From: Marinomonas rhizomae
GTDB lineage: Bacteria > Pseudomonadota > Gammaproteobacteria > Pseudomonadales > Marinomonadaceae
DNA length: 64,000 nucleotides
Direction: 5' to 3'
Assembly (NCBI RefSeq): GCF_024397855.1
Contig: NZ_CP073343.1
Location: 3,224,001 to 3,288,000 of the forward strand
Made by a program: the position numbers and the translations under genes. The notes beneath the pieces were generated by a model, which saw only the letters and a list, made by a program, of their open reading frames with translations, was not told where the DNA came from and did no database searches. How positions within the stretch are numbered: the stretch's first letter is position 1; every line of letters starts with the position of its first letter. Positions 17,467 to 26,418 of the stretch are shown here, piece after piece.

Positions 17467-18243
17467 TCAAGACAGCTTAAACCCCCTCGCCAAAGCGCAT
17501 GTCGCTTTGGCGTTTTTGATTTTATTCAAGATAAGCTCTGGTTCTGTGCCGGTTTTAATTTGGGCTGCTAACAACGCGGCAGATTCGGCGACTCCGTAAA
17601 CACCGACGGTGTTGAAGATGTAGTCAGATTTAGTACTAAGAAGCGACTCCATAGGTGTCAGCTCTTGGGCATTGTAGGTGTTGAAGTCCCAATGGTATTT
17701 TACCGCGAGAGCGATAAGGTTTGTTTCGTCGGCTTTGATGTCAATGCTGTTTAGAGAGTGAATATCGCTGGGCGTTAAGCCTTTTTGATTAAGGGCATCC
17801 AGCATCAGGTTTTCGATAAATTCCAGCGGGCAGTTGCGTTCGCAGCCCATTCCCAGAGTATAAATAGGATTCAAGTAAGGCTTCGCTGTGGTCATCACTA
17901 ACTGTGCGCCAAGGGCTTTTGCTACTTGCGCGCCCCACTGGTTTGCACCACCTTCATGTCCAGATAAAAGCGGAATGACAAACTTACCTTCTTCATCCAA
18001 CACCAAAACCGGTGGATCTCGGTATTTGTCTTGCAGCACGGGCGCGAGCGTTCGCATCACAATGCCTGTAGCACAAATAAATACTAACCAATCGCCATTA
18101 TTAAACGCTGTTTGTACGAACTCGGCGAAAGGTTTTGGTTTGTAGTCGACAACCGCATCTGGCCAGTTATTCTGTGTCCCGTTAGACAATAATTTTTTCG
18201 CTAGCAGTTCACCTGCTGGCGTTAATGCGATAAAGCGTATCAC
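17467..18243 (-). CDS. cbiG: CbiG: cobalt-precorrin-5A hydrolase
   Basis: This 258-residue enzyme opens the delta-lactone ring of cobalt-precorrin-5A and releases acetaldehyde during cobalamin ring contraction. The N-terminal CbiG region is seen as VFICATGIVMRTLAPVL and LLSGHEGGANQWG. The C-terminal CbiG/CobE domain shows GMGCERNCPLEFIE, NTVGVYGVAESAALLAAQI and ILNKIKNAKATCALARGF. At 258 residues it is shorter than the ~340-350 of classic CbiG; the linker between the parts looks reduced. It is the last gene of the cob operon, overlapping cobI by 4 bases. Its 3' end is repeated at 14756 and 12652. Confidence 0.85.
   Translation of the reverse strand: MIRFIALTPAGELLAKKLLSNGTQNNWPDAVVDYKPKPFAEFVQTAFNNGDWLVFICATGIVMRTLAPVLQDKYRDPPVLVLDEEGKFVIPLLSGHEGGANQWGAQVAKALGAQLVMTTAKPYLNPIYTLGMGCERNCPLEFIENLMLDALNQKGLTPSDIHSLNSIDIKADETNLIALAVKYHWDFNTYNAQELTPMESLLSTKSDYIFNTVGVYGVAESAALLAAQIKTGTEPELILNKIKNAKATCALARGFKLS
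17489..17517 (+). terminator. Terminator-like hairpin within the cbiG 3' end (plus strand)
   Basis: GCCAAAGCG and CGCTTTGGC (9-base perfect arms, 5-base loop) are followed by GTTTTTGATTTT on the plus strand. Read in that direction it is a good intrinsic terminator, lying inside the last codons of the minus-strand cbiG. It may stop plus-strand transcripts coming into the cob operon. The arms are imperfect in copies B and C. Confidence 0.55.
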
Positions 18244-18980
18244 CGAGTGCCTCGCTCACTTTTGGTCACCACAAACAAAGAGAAATACGGCCCAGCTTTG
18301 TCTTCCAAGGTGGATACATCCCGCACGATGCGCTCATTCTCACGGCCAATGTATTCAAGGTATTTCGCGTCTTGCATACGATTGGTTTTACGTAGCGCCA
18401 TGAGAATACGCGGACGGGCACGCCCAGCCTTCATGATAACCACACTGTCGTGTTGCTCTAATGCGGTATCAATTTGCTCTGCGCTATGACGACCGCTGAC
18501 CACAGCGAAGGACTCTTTCAATACGGTTAACGGATGATTCAAGGCGGACGATGCGGCATTAATTGACGACACACCAGGCACCACTTGGCACTGAAAATCA
18601 CCTTCTAAACGCTCTAATAAATAAGCGAAAGAGCCGAAGAATAACGGGTCGCCTTCGCACAAGAAAATCACGTCTTTGCCTTGCGATAATTCATTGGCAA
18701 TGGCTTTTGCGCCATTGTCGTAGGCTTCATTTGCCAATGAACGATCTGTGGACATTGGCATGACAATGGCAATTTCATTTTGCGCATGGGTCACACCGGC
18801 GAACGCTTCACTGGCGATGGTTTTCGCTTGAGAGCCGCCCTCCCCATTAGCCAGATAACTCACCACGCTGGCGCGCTGAATCAAACGCAAGGCTTTTAAG
18901 GTGATCAATTCTGGATCCCCTGGCCCAACGCCAACACCAATGAATCGGCCTGTTTTTTGTGAGGTTTCCGAGGCACTCAT
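18240..18980 (-). CDS. cobI: Precorrin-2 C20-methyltransferase
   Basis: This 246-residue SAM-dependent tetrapyrrole methylase methylates C20 of precorrin-2 (or cobalt-factor II, as CbiL). Visible family motifs are GVGVGPGDPELITLKALRL at the N-terminus, LCEGDPLFFGSFAYLLERL, and VVPGVSSINAASSALNHPL; the pattern GDPELxTLKA is typical of CobI/CbiL. It overlaps cobL by 4 bases upstream and cbiG by 4 bases downstream. Whether the substrate already holds cobalt cannot be told from the sequence; the presence of CbiD and CbiG favours the early-cobalt route. Confidence 0.9.
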   Translation of the reverse strand: MSASETSQKTGRFIGVGVGPGDPELITLKALRLIQRASVVSYLANGEGGSQAKTIASEAFAGVTHAQNEIAIVMPMSTDRSLANEAYDNGAKAIANELSQGKDVIFLCEGDPLFFGSFAYLLERLEGDFQCQVVPGVSSINAASSALNHPLTVLKESFAVVSGRHSAEQIDTALEQHDSVVIMKAGRARPRILMALRKTNRMQDAKYLEYIGRENERIVRDVSTLEDKAGPYFSLFVVTKSERGTR

Positions 18981-20323
18981 TGTGCGTTTTCCTTATGATT
19001 TGTATTGATAGCCGATGTTGAGGCCGTATATTTTCTAAAATGATAAAGCGTCACAGGCAAACTAGGACGAAATAATCGCTGTCCTGCCAATCGCTCGCCT
19101 TTGGCAATCGACACCTGCAAACTCTGTTCGTCGGCATCTTGTGCTTCATCACGCTGTTGGGCAAATTGCATGACCTGACACTTGGTTTCTTCCGTCACGG
19201 CACTGACCATCAGACAGCCACCATCAGGCAATAAATTCCATATTTGCGACATTAACGCCATCAATTCACCATCACTGCCACCAATAAAGACTTTATTGGG
19301 TCTGCCATTATGTTTCTTGCTGTCGGCAAGCAAATCCACCAGCACATCTGGTGCTCGCCCTGCGACAATGGATAAATTCTGCATGACGCCAAAACGTTCT
19401 TGGTTGGCAGTTAAACAGGCCAAACGGTCTGGGTGATGTTCAATGGCGATAACTTGACTGCGCGGATGCCAATAGGCCATTTCCACACTCACACCACCGC
19501 AGCCAGCGCCAATATCCCAAACCGTGTCACCTTGCTGAATGTCCATGTAAGACAAAATCGCCAAACGCACTTCTCGCTTGGTAATCATGCCTTTGCCATC
19601 ACCTTTATCTGTCACAAAATACGTATCGGGAATGCCAACGGAACTTGGATAAAGTGAGGCTTGTTGGCTGGTTTTCAGCACAATCACATTGAGCGGATCA
19701 CATTCGAGTTCAGCGTCTATCAAAGAATGGGCGACAAAAGTGCGGACTTTTTCTTGTTCATAACCCAGGGCTTCGCAAATTGTAATCTCACTTTTATCAA
19801 GCCCAGCTTTTATGCACTCTTCGGCAATATGTTTCGGCTGACTGTATTGATCGGTCAGTAACACCAAGGTTTTATTCGACTGCAAATGACGACGTAAAGA
19901 CGCCAAAGGTCGACCATGCAAGCTCACCACCTGCACGTCTTGCAAAGATAGTCCAAGACGATGACAAGCCATTTGAATACTGGAAACATTCGGATAGAAA
20001 TGTAGGTTTTCAAGCGAAAAAGTACGCATTAACCAAGCGCCAATGCCGTAATACAAAGGATCGCCAGAGGCCAACACCACCACCTGTTTTGCACCCTGAG
20101 ATTGCCATTGCGTAAAGGAAGCTTTTAGCTCTTTTAGCTTGGGTAAATCCTCACGCCGACCTTGATGAACATAGCGCGCAATCGTTTCATGCTGACGCGG
20201 CGCACCCAACACAACATCATTCACCGATAAACTCGCCAAAACCGCTTGCGCCGCCTCATCCAGATGCGCCACTTGATTAACGCCCAAACCAATAACATGG
20301 ATTGGCATTTGTGTGTGTTTCAT
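18977..20323 (-). CDS. cobL: Precorrin-6Y C5,15-methyltransferase (decarboxylating)
   Basis: This fused enzyme of 448 residues methylates C5 and C15 and decarboxylates the C12 side chain of the corrin precursor. The N-terminal half is a CbiE-type tetrapyrrole methylase (IHVIGLGVNQ, VVLASGDPLYYGIGAWL). The C-terminal half is a CbiT-type Rossmann methyltransferase (ITKREVRLAILSYMDIQQ, then VWDIGAGCGGVSVEMA and VFIGGSDGEL). I chose ATG 20323, with GGAAG nine bases upstream, over 20347. The 129 bases up to cobH form the one real gap inside the operon. Confidence 0.9.
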   Translation of the reverse strand: MKHTQMPIHVIGLGVNQVAHLDEAAQAVLASLSVNDVVLGAPRQHETIARYVHQGRREDLPKLKELKASFTQWQSQGAKQVVVLASGDPLYYGIGAWLMRTFSLENLHFYPNVSSIQMACHRLGLSLQDVQVVSLHGRPLASLRRHLQSNKTLVLLTDQYSQPKHIAEECIKAGLDKSEITICEALGYEQEKVRTFVAHSLIDAELECDPLNVIVLKTSQQASLYPSSVGIPDTYFVTDKGDGKGMITKREVRLAILSYMDIQQGDTVWDIGAGCGGVSVEMAYWHPRSQVIAIEHHPDRLACLTANQERFGVMQNLSIVAGRAPDVLVDLLADSKKHNGRPNKVFIGGSDGELMALMSQIWNLLPDGGCLMVSAVTEETKCQVMQFAQQRDEAQDADEQSLQVSIAKGERLAGQRLFRPSLPVTLYHFRKYTASTSAINTNHKENAQ

Positions 20324-20476
20324 AAACCTACTTCCATTCAATGCCATTACATTAAGCTAGGTGGATTAACGAGAGTAAAAAACGGATAACAAGAACCTTG
20401 GTATTTGATTCACGCTGACGCGTTGAGCTTGCGAAACAGGCGCAAGTGCATTGAATACTAAGGCTCATGGCATGCG

Positions 20477-21142
20477 CTAATAATACTCGCTTAGATTGCA
20501 GCGCAACAATGCATTACAGCTGGCCGATGTCACGGCACTGCCGCCCATTCGTCCGAGCAAGGTAATGCATTCAATACCAAGCTTTTCATGAGCTTGCCAA
20601 AGCGCGTCTTTCGACTCTGCTGCACCGACAAAGCCCACCGGCATACCGATAATTAAGGCGGGTTTTGGCGCGCCTTGCTCTATCATTTCCAACAAGCGAA
20701 ACAAGGCCGTAGGTGCATTGCCGATTAAAACTACGCTACCAGCAAGATCTTGTTGCCATAAACTCAGTGCCGCCATAGAGCGAGTTTCACCTTTGCTTTT
20801 TGCCAATTCTGCAGTACGAGCATCATTCAAAAAGCACAATGGCTCTCGCGTTATCATGCGTTTGGTCACGCCTTGCTTGACCATTTCCACGTCGCACAAA
20901 ATCGCGCCATTGTTGGCTAACGCCTCGCGCCCTGCTTGAGTTGCATTGGCACTAAAGCGTACTTGCTCAGCCACGTCAGGCAAGCCAAGGCTATGTACTA
21001 CGCGCATAACGACTTGCTGCTGGTCTTGGCTCAAGCCAGACAAATCAGTTAACTCGCGGATTTGTCGAAAGCTGTCGCTCTCAATGGCTTGAGGATTATT
21101 TTCGTATTGATAACTGTATTGAGAGTCGTCTAAAGAAGTCAC
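20477..21142 (-). CDS. cobH: Precorrin-8X methylmutase
   Basis: This 221-residue enzyme moves a methyl group from C11 to C12 to give hydrogenobyrinate or cobyrinate. The family regions are visible: VVMRVVHSLGLPD with the likely catalytic histidine, GREALANNGAILCDVEMV, IGNAPTALFRLLEMI and IIGMPVGFVGAAESKDAL. It overlaps cobK by 4 bases. The products of CobL and CobH act one after the other. Family and role are secure; CbiC is the name in the cobalt-early pathway. Confidence 0.92.
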   Translation of the reverse strand: MTSLDDSQYSYQYENNPQAIESDSFRQIRELTDLSGLSQDQQQVVMRVVHSLGLPDVAEQVRFSANATQAGREALANNGAILCDVEMVKQGVTKRMITREPLCFLNDARTAELAKSKGETRSMAALSLWQQDLAGSVVLIGNAPTALFRLLEMIEQGAPKPALIIGMPVGFVGAAESKDALWQAHEKLGIECITLLGRMGGSAVTSASCNALLRCNLSEYY

Positions 21143-21927
21143 TGTTGGTTGTCTTTTTGTTGATGTTTAATGTGAGTAGAAGCCTTGCCCCAAGCGGCTA
21201 AACAAGCTTTCAAGCAGTCTTCCGTGTCACTAAATTCGCGCTCGGCTTCTGGCAAAATTGGCCGAGCATGCAATAAAACGGGAATAGATAATTCTCTGGC
21301 GGCTTCAAGCTTTGAATAGGTGGCCGAACCGCCACTGTTCTTACTAACGATAACATCAATGCTGTGATCCATTAACAATTGGCGCTCGTCTTCTAAGGCA
21401 AAAGGGCCAATGGCTTTTATCCAATCTATCTTATCTGGCAGATCAAACTTAGGCTCAACCGCCGTTCGCCAAACAATGCGTTCGATACTCGGCAATTGCA
21501 GAACACGTTTGAGCAAGACTTCGCTCATTTGCCCAGCGCTTAATAAGGGCACTCGAAAGCCATCAAGCTGCGCCAGAAAATCGGTTTCATCTTGGTAATA
21601 TTTCCAGTCATCGGCCTCTTCTTGTTGCCAGGCAGGACGATGAAAACGCCAGCATGGAATGCCAACATCTTTAGCCGCCGTCACGGCCTTACTGCTCATG
21701 GTTTGCGCATAAGGATGAGTCACATCCAAAATCGCGCCGATGTTATTGTCTTTTAAGTACCGAGCCAAACCACCAAATTGGGTAAATCCACCTACCACCA
21801 ATTGGCAGTCCACCTTGGGCACGCGAACCAACCCCGCCAAGCTGTAGATGACGCTTACATTCTCTCTATGTAACGAGTCAGCCAGACGGCGAGCATCGGC
21901 GGTGCCGCCCAATAATAAAACCTTCAT
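21139..21927 (-). CDS. cobK: Precorrin-6A reductase
   Basis: This 262-residue protein is the NADPH-dependent reductase of the macrocycle (CobK, or CbiJ when cobalt is present). It starts with the Rossmann-like [19 protein letters not shown]. Further family regions are [35 protein letters not shown], and [25 protein letters not shown] near the C-terminus. Stop and start overlap neighbours cobH and cbiD by 4 bases each, so all three are translationally coupled. No missing motif was noted. Confidence 0.9.
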   Translation of the reverse strand: MKVLLLGGTADARRLADSLHRENVSVIYSLAGLVRVPKVDCQLVVGGFTQFGGLARYLKDNNIGAILDVTHPYAQTMSSKAVTAAKDVGIPCWRFHRPAWQQEEADDWKYYQDETDFLAQLDGFRVPLLSAGQMSEVLLKRVLQLPSIERIVWRTAVEPKFDLPDKIDWIKAIGPFALEDERQLLMDHSIDVIVSKNSGGSATYSKLEAARELSIPVLLHARPILPEAEREFSDTEDCLKACLAAWGKASTHIKHQQKDNQQ

Positions 21928-23078
21928 GGCTCATCTCGCTTTGTTAAATCAGCATCCAAGGCTTTACCAACAAATTGACCTTTGCGATCAATCGCCCAGA
22001 CTTCTAACTCGATGTGAGCGGGAATGTACTGTCTTGCAAAGTCTAAGGCTTGCTGACAGATGGAATCGGCCAGTGGTAATCCTGCAGACATGGCAAAAGA
22101 CAAGGCTTCCACACTCGTGTTGGCGTTTGTCATGCGCTCTTGTAACTCAGCTTCAGCGCCTAAACTGGCCGCCAATTGCGCCAAGGCAGCAAGGTCGATG
22201 CTGGATGCACGACTGTTTAGATCCATGTGATGCTGAGCTAGTTTACTGATTTTACCGAATCCACCGCAGATGCTGAGCTTCTGTAACTGAATTGAACTGT
22301 TTAGCTGGATAGAGTTGGTTTGCTCGACTTTCTTAATGTGTTTGAGCACAGCGCCGACGAAATCCCCCATTTCGATCAACGCCATATCATCGAGCTGATA
22401 ATGACTTTTTATCGCGTCTTCGCTGGCATTACCTGTGGTAGCGGCAATGTGGGTGATTGAATTAGCACGTGCTACATCGATGCCCTGATGAATAGACGCA
22501 ATGTAAGCGGCACAAGAAAACGGACGCACAATGCCTGTGGTGCCAAGAATCGATAAGCCACCCAAAATTCCCAAACGTGGATTCATGGTTTTTTGCGCTA
22601 TCTGCTCGCCATTGATTACGCCAACTGACACATCAAAACCACCATGATATTGATAGGTTTGCGCAAAACCTTCCAAATGCTCCGTCATCATTTTCCGCGG
22701 CACTGGGTTAATAGCAGGTTCGCCAACATCAAGCAGCAAACCCGTGCGTGTCACAGTACCTACGCCTTGCGCCGCATGAAAGCGTACGCCCTGCTCTGGC
22801 GATAATCTCAGCTCGACAAATAAGGTTGCCCCATGGGTCGCGTCTGGGTCGTCTCCAGCATCTTTGATGGTGGCGGTTTTGATGCCGTCGTCTATTGCTT
22901 GATACTCGATAATCGGCAGGTCGACTACTTTGCCTTTGGGCAAGGTGACGCTGACGCTTGCATCTTGTTGTTGGGCAAAAAGTGCCTGAGCCGCCGCCAC
23001 GCAGCAAGCCGTCGCGCAGGTTCCGGTGGTTAAACCAGTACGCAGTGGCGCGGGCGATTCAGCACTTTCAGGCCACAT
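21924..23078 (-). CDS. cbiD: CbiD: cobalt-precorrin-5B C1-methyltransferase
   Basis: This 384-residue SAM-dependent enzyme methylates C1 of the ring and belongs to the cobalt-early (anaerobic) pathway, where it replaces CobF. Visible are [20 protein letters not shown] near the N-terminus, INPVPRKMM, and the glycine-rich [17 protein letters not shown] in the middle. An anaerobic-type CbiD beside Cob-type names is normal for many proteobacteria with mixed operons. The gene lies 6 bases after cobB and overlaps cobK by 4. Confidence 0.92.
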   Translation of the reverse strand: MWPESAESPAPLRTGLTTGTCATACCVAAAQALFAQQQDASVSVTLPKGKVVDLPIIEYQAIDDGIKTATIKDAGDDPDATHGATLFVELRLSPEQGVRFHAAQGVGTVTRTGLLLDVGEPAINPVPRKMMTEHLEGFAQTYQYHGGFDVSVGVINGEQIAQKTMNPRLGILGGLSILGTTGIVRPFSCAAYIASIHQGIDVARANSITHIAATTGNASEDAIKSHYQLDDMALIEMGDFVGAVLKHIKKVEQTNSIQLNSSIQLQKLSICGGFGKISKLAQHHMDLNSRASSIDLAALAQLAASLGAEAELQERMTNANTSVEALSFAMSAGLPLADSICQQALDFARQYIPAHIELEVWAIDRKGQFVGKALDADLTKRDEP

Positions 23079-23084
23079 AATCCG

Positions 23085-24419
23085 CTAGCCCTGCTGACCC
23101 GCTAAAAAGATCTTAGCAGTGACGTCTAAATTCGAAGGGAAAAACAAATGCAAATAACTCGCGGTTAAGCCTTTCTGCTGATAAATCGCCTCGCCCGGTG
23201 CTGGATGTCGCTGACGACGCCCATAACCAACCGGTTCCGGTGTATTAGCACTGCGCGATCTGTGATGAGCATGGCCGCGAATTTCACCTTGTGGAATCAC
23301 CGCAGTTTGCATGCCTTGGCAGCCGCGTTTACCGCGCATTGCGCCTTGACCTGCTAAAATCCCCAACATTGGATAACACTGATTATCCAAATCGGTTAGA
23401 TCATCCAAGCTATAAAGCATGCCGCCACATTCCGCTAAAATACCTTTTCCCGAATGGAAGAAAGCCTTGATGGCTTGGCGCATTGGAAGGTTTTCAGAGA
23501 GCGCTTTGGTGTGTAATTCAGGATAACCACCCGGCAACCAAAGGGCATCAGCATCGGGTAAAGCTTGATCATGCAAGGGCGAGAAAAACACCACCTTAGC
23601 GCCCAAGCTTTTCAAAGCAATCAGGTTCGCATCATAGATAAAACTGAACGCGGCATCTCTAGCAACCGCAATGGTTTTACCCAGCAAGCTTTGTTCAATG
23701 ATTTGATTGTCATCTACTTGCTTAGCGGCATAAAAAGGCACGGCGTTAGGCAATGCCAACAAGCCAGTGTCTTGAGTTTCTTTGAGCCATTCCACGGCGG
23801 CTTCAAAACGCACTTCTAGTTCGTCTTTTACTTCGTCTGCTTGTACCAAACCTAAGTGACGCTCTGGCAAGGTAATTTCTTCATCACGCTTTAAAGTTGC
23901 GAGCAAAGGCAAGCTTGCAGGTAGCGCATCGCGGATCAATTCCGCATGCCGTTCGCTGCCACAACGGTTGGCAATCAGCCCTGCGACTTGCACATCATCA
24001 CGGAAATTCGCCAAGCCAGTTGCGATCGCAGCAGCCGTTTGCGCCATGCCTTTAACGTCCATAACAATCGCCATGGGAATACCAAAACGAGCCGCAAGGT
24101 CAGCACTGGAAGGTTCGCCATCAAACATGCCCATGGCACCTTCCACTAAAATCAAATCCGCCACTTGGGCAGCTTGGTAAAGCATGTCTTGGCAATACTC
24201 TTCGCCCGCCATCCAAATATCCAATTGCTCGACTGGCTGCTTAGACGCTTGCGCTAAAATCTGCGGATCAAGGTAATCAGGACCGGTTTTAAACACACGA
24301 ACCACTTTGTCTTGATTGGTAAAATAACGCGCCAACGCCGCCGTAATGGTGGTTTTTCCCTGATTCGACGCGGGTGCTGTCAAAAATAACGCGGGACAAT
24401 GAACAACAGAAGTGGTCAT
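23085..24419 (-). CDS. cobB: Cobyrinate a,c-diamide synthase
   Basis: This 444-residue glutamine amidotransferase uses ATP to amidate the a and c carboxylates of cobyrinate (CbiA) or hydrogenobyrinate (CobB). The N-terminal P-loop domain begins LFLTAPASNQGKTTITAAL; the substrate loop contains FKTGPDYLDP and VEGAMGMFDG. The C-terminal class I amidotransferase part carries the nucleophile elbow ILAECGGMLY and the late histidine in SYLHLFFPSN. It overlaps the chelatase gene by 4 bases. The sequence does not decide between the two substrates. Confidence 0.92.
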   Translation of the reverse strand: MTTSVVHCPALFLTAPASNQGKTTITAALARYFTNQDKVVRVFKTGPDYLDPQILAQASKQPVEQLDIWMAGEEYCQDMLYQAAQVADLILVEGAMGMFDGEPSSADLAARFGIPMAIVMDVKGMAQTAAAIATGLANFRDDVQVAGLIANRCGSERHAELIRDALPASLPLLATLKRDEEITLPERHLGLVQADEVKDELEVRFEAAVEWLKETQDTGLLALPNAVPFYAAKQVDDNQIIEQSLLGKTIAVARDAAFSFIYDANLIALKSLGAKVVFFSPLHDQALPDADALWLPGGYPELHTKALSENLPMRQAIKAFFHSGKGILAECGGMLYSLDDLTDLDNQCYPMLGILAGQGAMRGKRGCQGMQTAVIPQGEIRGHAHHRSRSANTPEPVGYGRRQRHPAPGEAIYQQKGLTASYLHLFFPSNLDVTAKIFLAGQQG

Positions 24420-26209
24420 AAAGCAGTCTCTAAGAGCGAATTTAATAAAACGTATTGTGCGCCCAAATGCTGGGCAATATCCTGACCTCGACCTCGCTTG
24501 ACTGGCGCGTTTTCAATATCGATTAATACCGTATTGCCCAGTAAAACAAGATCTGACACGTCGGCTTGAGTGCGGCCATCGGTCAATATGTAAGTTTGGC
24601 TGTGCAAGCCTGTCGTTGATTTATGCTGCTGTGCCAAATACTGACTGGCGTTTTCGATAGCAACACGAAATGGCGTACCGCCACCAGCACCTAAATCCTC
24701 CAATAAATCAGATATTTCTTTGGGAGCACGAATTTTTGGCAAAATCGACGACACGCCCTCCTGCCCAAAACCTAAAATAGCAATCTGTTCTCGCGCTAAA
24801 TAGGCACGCTTAGCAATGTCTAAAATCACGCCCTTGGCATGGGCAAAAACGCCTTGGCTCAAGGTGGATGCAGAGGTATCTAACAACACCAAATGCAAAA
24901 CAGATTGACCGGTTTTAGCGGGCTTATGAGTCAGGTTCTTCGGTGGCCATTCTTGCGGCTGGCTGATAATGCTACGAAACCAGTCAATTCCATCCGCTGT
25001 TTGAGGGTCAATTGATTGCGCCACATCAGGACGATAACCGCCCAGCTGCTTGCCTTTATGCTTTCCCGGCGTTACCTCTCCAATAAGCGACTGAGCTGAG
25101 CGGCGTTCACTCTGCGCACCATGGACTGCAACATTAATGGGCGCGCTGCTCGCAAGGCTTTGAGGCGACATACTGCCCCATTCCCCTGAACCATTTTGCT
25201 CATTTGTCTGATTGTCTTGAGAAAGATTACCTTGAGAAAGATCATCTTGCGGCTGATTACTATTATTCAATGAAGGCGAACGAGAATCGTCAGGTCGGCG
25301 AGACGGCGGCGGGCTGGATGCTTGAGGCTGAGAGTTAGCTTGGCGGCGATGAGCCAACACCAAATCTTCGACGGCTTGAATATCGTCCAAAGCAACGACA
25401 TTTGCGCCACGCCAAGCGGCGTGAGTCATGGCGGCTCGAATCCAAACAATATCACCACGTACGCCATCTATGTTGGCTAGCTGACAGCGTGATGCCACTT
25501 CTAAACGTAACTCATCAGAACAGCGCACCTGCGCCAAAGCTTGTCTTGCCAAGCGAATGCTGTTTTTTAGATTGCGTTGTTTGTATTTAAAGGCATCACA
25601 AAATGCTTGCGAATCTTGATCGTATTCGTCTCGCAGACGAACAATCTGTACACGCTCTTCAAGGCTATATTGATTCACTAATTCAACCATTAACCCAAAG
25701 CGGTCTTTTAACTGTGGACGCAACTCGCCTTCATCTGGGTTCATGGTGCCAACCAATAAAAAACGCGCAGCGTGTTCATGGCTGATGCCATCACGCTCAA
25801 CACGGTTTACACCGCTGGCAGACACATCCAAGAGTTGATCAACTAAATGATCGGCAAGCAAATTCACTTCATCAACATACAAGACGCCACCATGGGCTTT
25901 ACTCAATAATCCGGGCTTAAAAGCGACGTTTTTGTCTTGTAGAACTTGTTCTAAATCTAATGCACCAAGCAAACGATCTTCACTAGTGCCAAGTGGCAGG
26001 GTTGCAAAAGGAACGGGCTCTTCACCTTGTAAAGCGGGCATAACACCAGACAAACCACGCGCCAAGGTAGACTTTGCTGATCCACGCGGACCACTGACCA
26101 AGACACCACCAATTTGTGGATTAATCGCACACAAAATCAACGCCAGTTTCAGCGGCTCTTGCCCCGCTACTGCGGTAAAAGGAAAGTCACTAGAGGCTAA
26201 ACGGGTCAT
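24416..26209 (-). CDS. Magnesium-chelatase-like AAA/VWA subunit, putative cobaltochelatase component
   Basis: This 597-residue protein joins a ChlI-type AAA+ ATPase with a ChlD-type VWA domain. It has Walker A GPRGSAKST, GGVLYVDEVNLL as Walker B, a sensor region FLLVGTMNPDEGELRPQL, a Ser/Gln/Asn-rich linker near residues 295-345, and a VWA MIDAS motif LLDTSASTLS near residue 430. Such proteins drive metal insertion together with a large CobN/BchH subunit, or serve in cobalamin operons as BchI/D-like partners. No cobN is seen in the window. It is the first gene of the operon. Cobalt insertion is inferred from context. Confidence 0.85.
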   Translation of the reverse strand: MTRLASSDFPFTAVAGQEPLKLALILCAINPQIGGVLVSGPRGSAKSTLARGLSGVMPALQGEEPVPFATLPLGTSEDRLLGALDLEQVLQDKNVAFKPGLLSKAHGGVLYVDEVNLLADHLVDQLLDVSASGVNRVERDGISHEHAARFLLVGTMNPDEGELRPQLKDRFGLMVELVNQYSLEERVQIVRLRDEYDQDSQAFCDAFKYKQRNLKNSIRLARQALAQVRCSDELRLEVASRCQLANIDGVRGDIVWIRAAMTHAAWRGANVVALDDIQAVEDLVLAHRRQANSQPQASSPPPSRRPDDSRSPSLNNSNQPQDDLSQGNLSQDNQTNEQNGSGEWGSMSPQSLASSAPINVAVHGAQSERRSAQSLIGEVTPGKHKGKQLGGYRPDVAQSIDPQTADGIDWFRSIISQPQEWPPKNLTHKPAKTGQSVLHLVLLDTSASTLSQGVFAHAKGVILDIAKRAYLAREQIAILGFGQEGVSSILPKIRAPKEISDLLEDLGAGGGTPFRVAIENASQYLAQQHKSTTGLHSQTYILTDGRTQADVSDLVLLGNTVLIDIENAPVKRGRGQDIAQHLGAQYVLLNSLLETAL

Positions 26210-26295
26210 TGAACTACCTGTTGCGATTGATTAAAGTCAAAAGGAAATCATAAGCCGTCTATTGTAGGCGTTTTCCCTATGATTTGTCTTGTTTG

Positions 26296-26324
26296 ACCTT
26301 ATCTATGCACCCTATTTATGTCAA
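26296..26324 (-). promoter_or_regulatory. Candidate sigma-70 promoter of the cob operon
   Basis: On the minus strand a perfect -35 TTGACA (26319-26324) is followed after 17 bases by TAAGGT (26296-26301) as a weak -10. It lies 87 bases before the first cob gene start. I looked for a cobalamin riboswitch in the 200 bases before the operon and saw no recognisable B12 box. A small hairpin (AAACC GAAA GGTTT) overlaps the -35 region. Confidence 0.4.
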
Positions 26325-26418
26325 ACCGAAAGGTTTCAACATGGCTTGAGCGAAGCGCATGCAGTAAAAAAGTAAGCGCACACAACAACAAAGATGGCAC
26401 AGCGCGAGTCATGATTTT

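Noticed and set aside
12652..17517. Integron attC cassette array
   Set aside because: No integron integrase and no GTTRRRY/RYYYAAC core sites were seen; the repeats are gene 3' ends.
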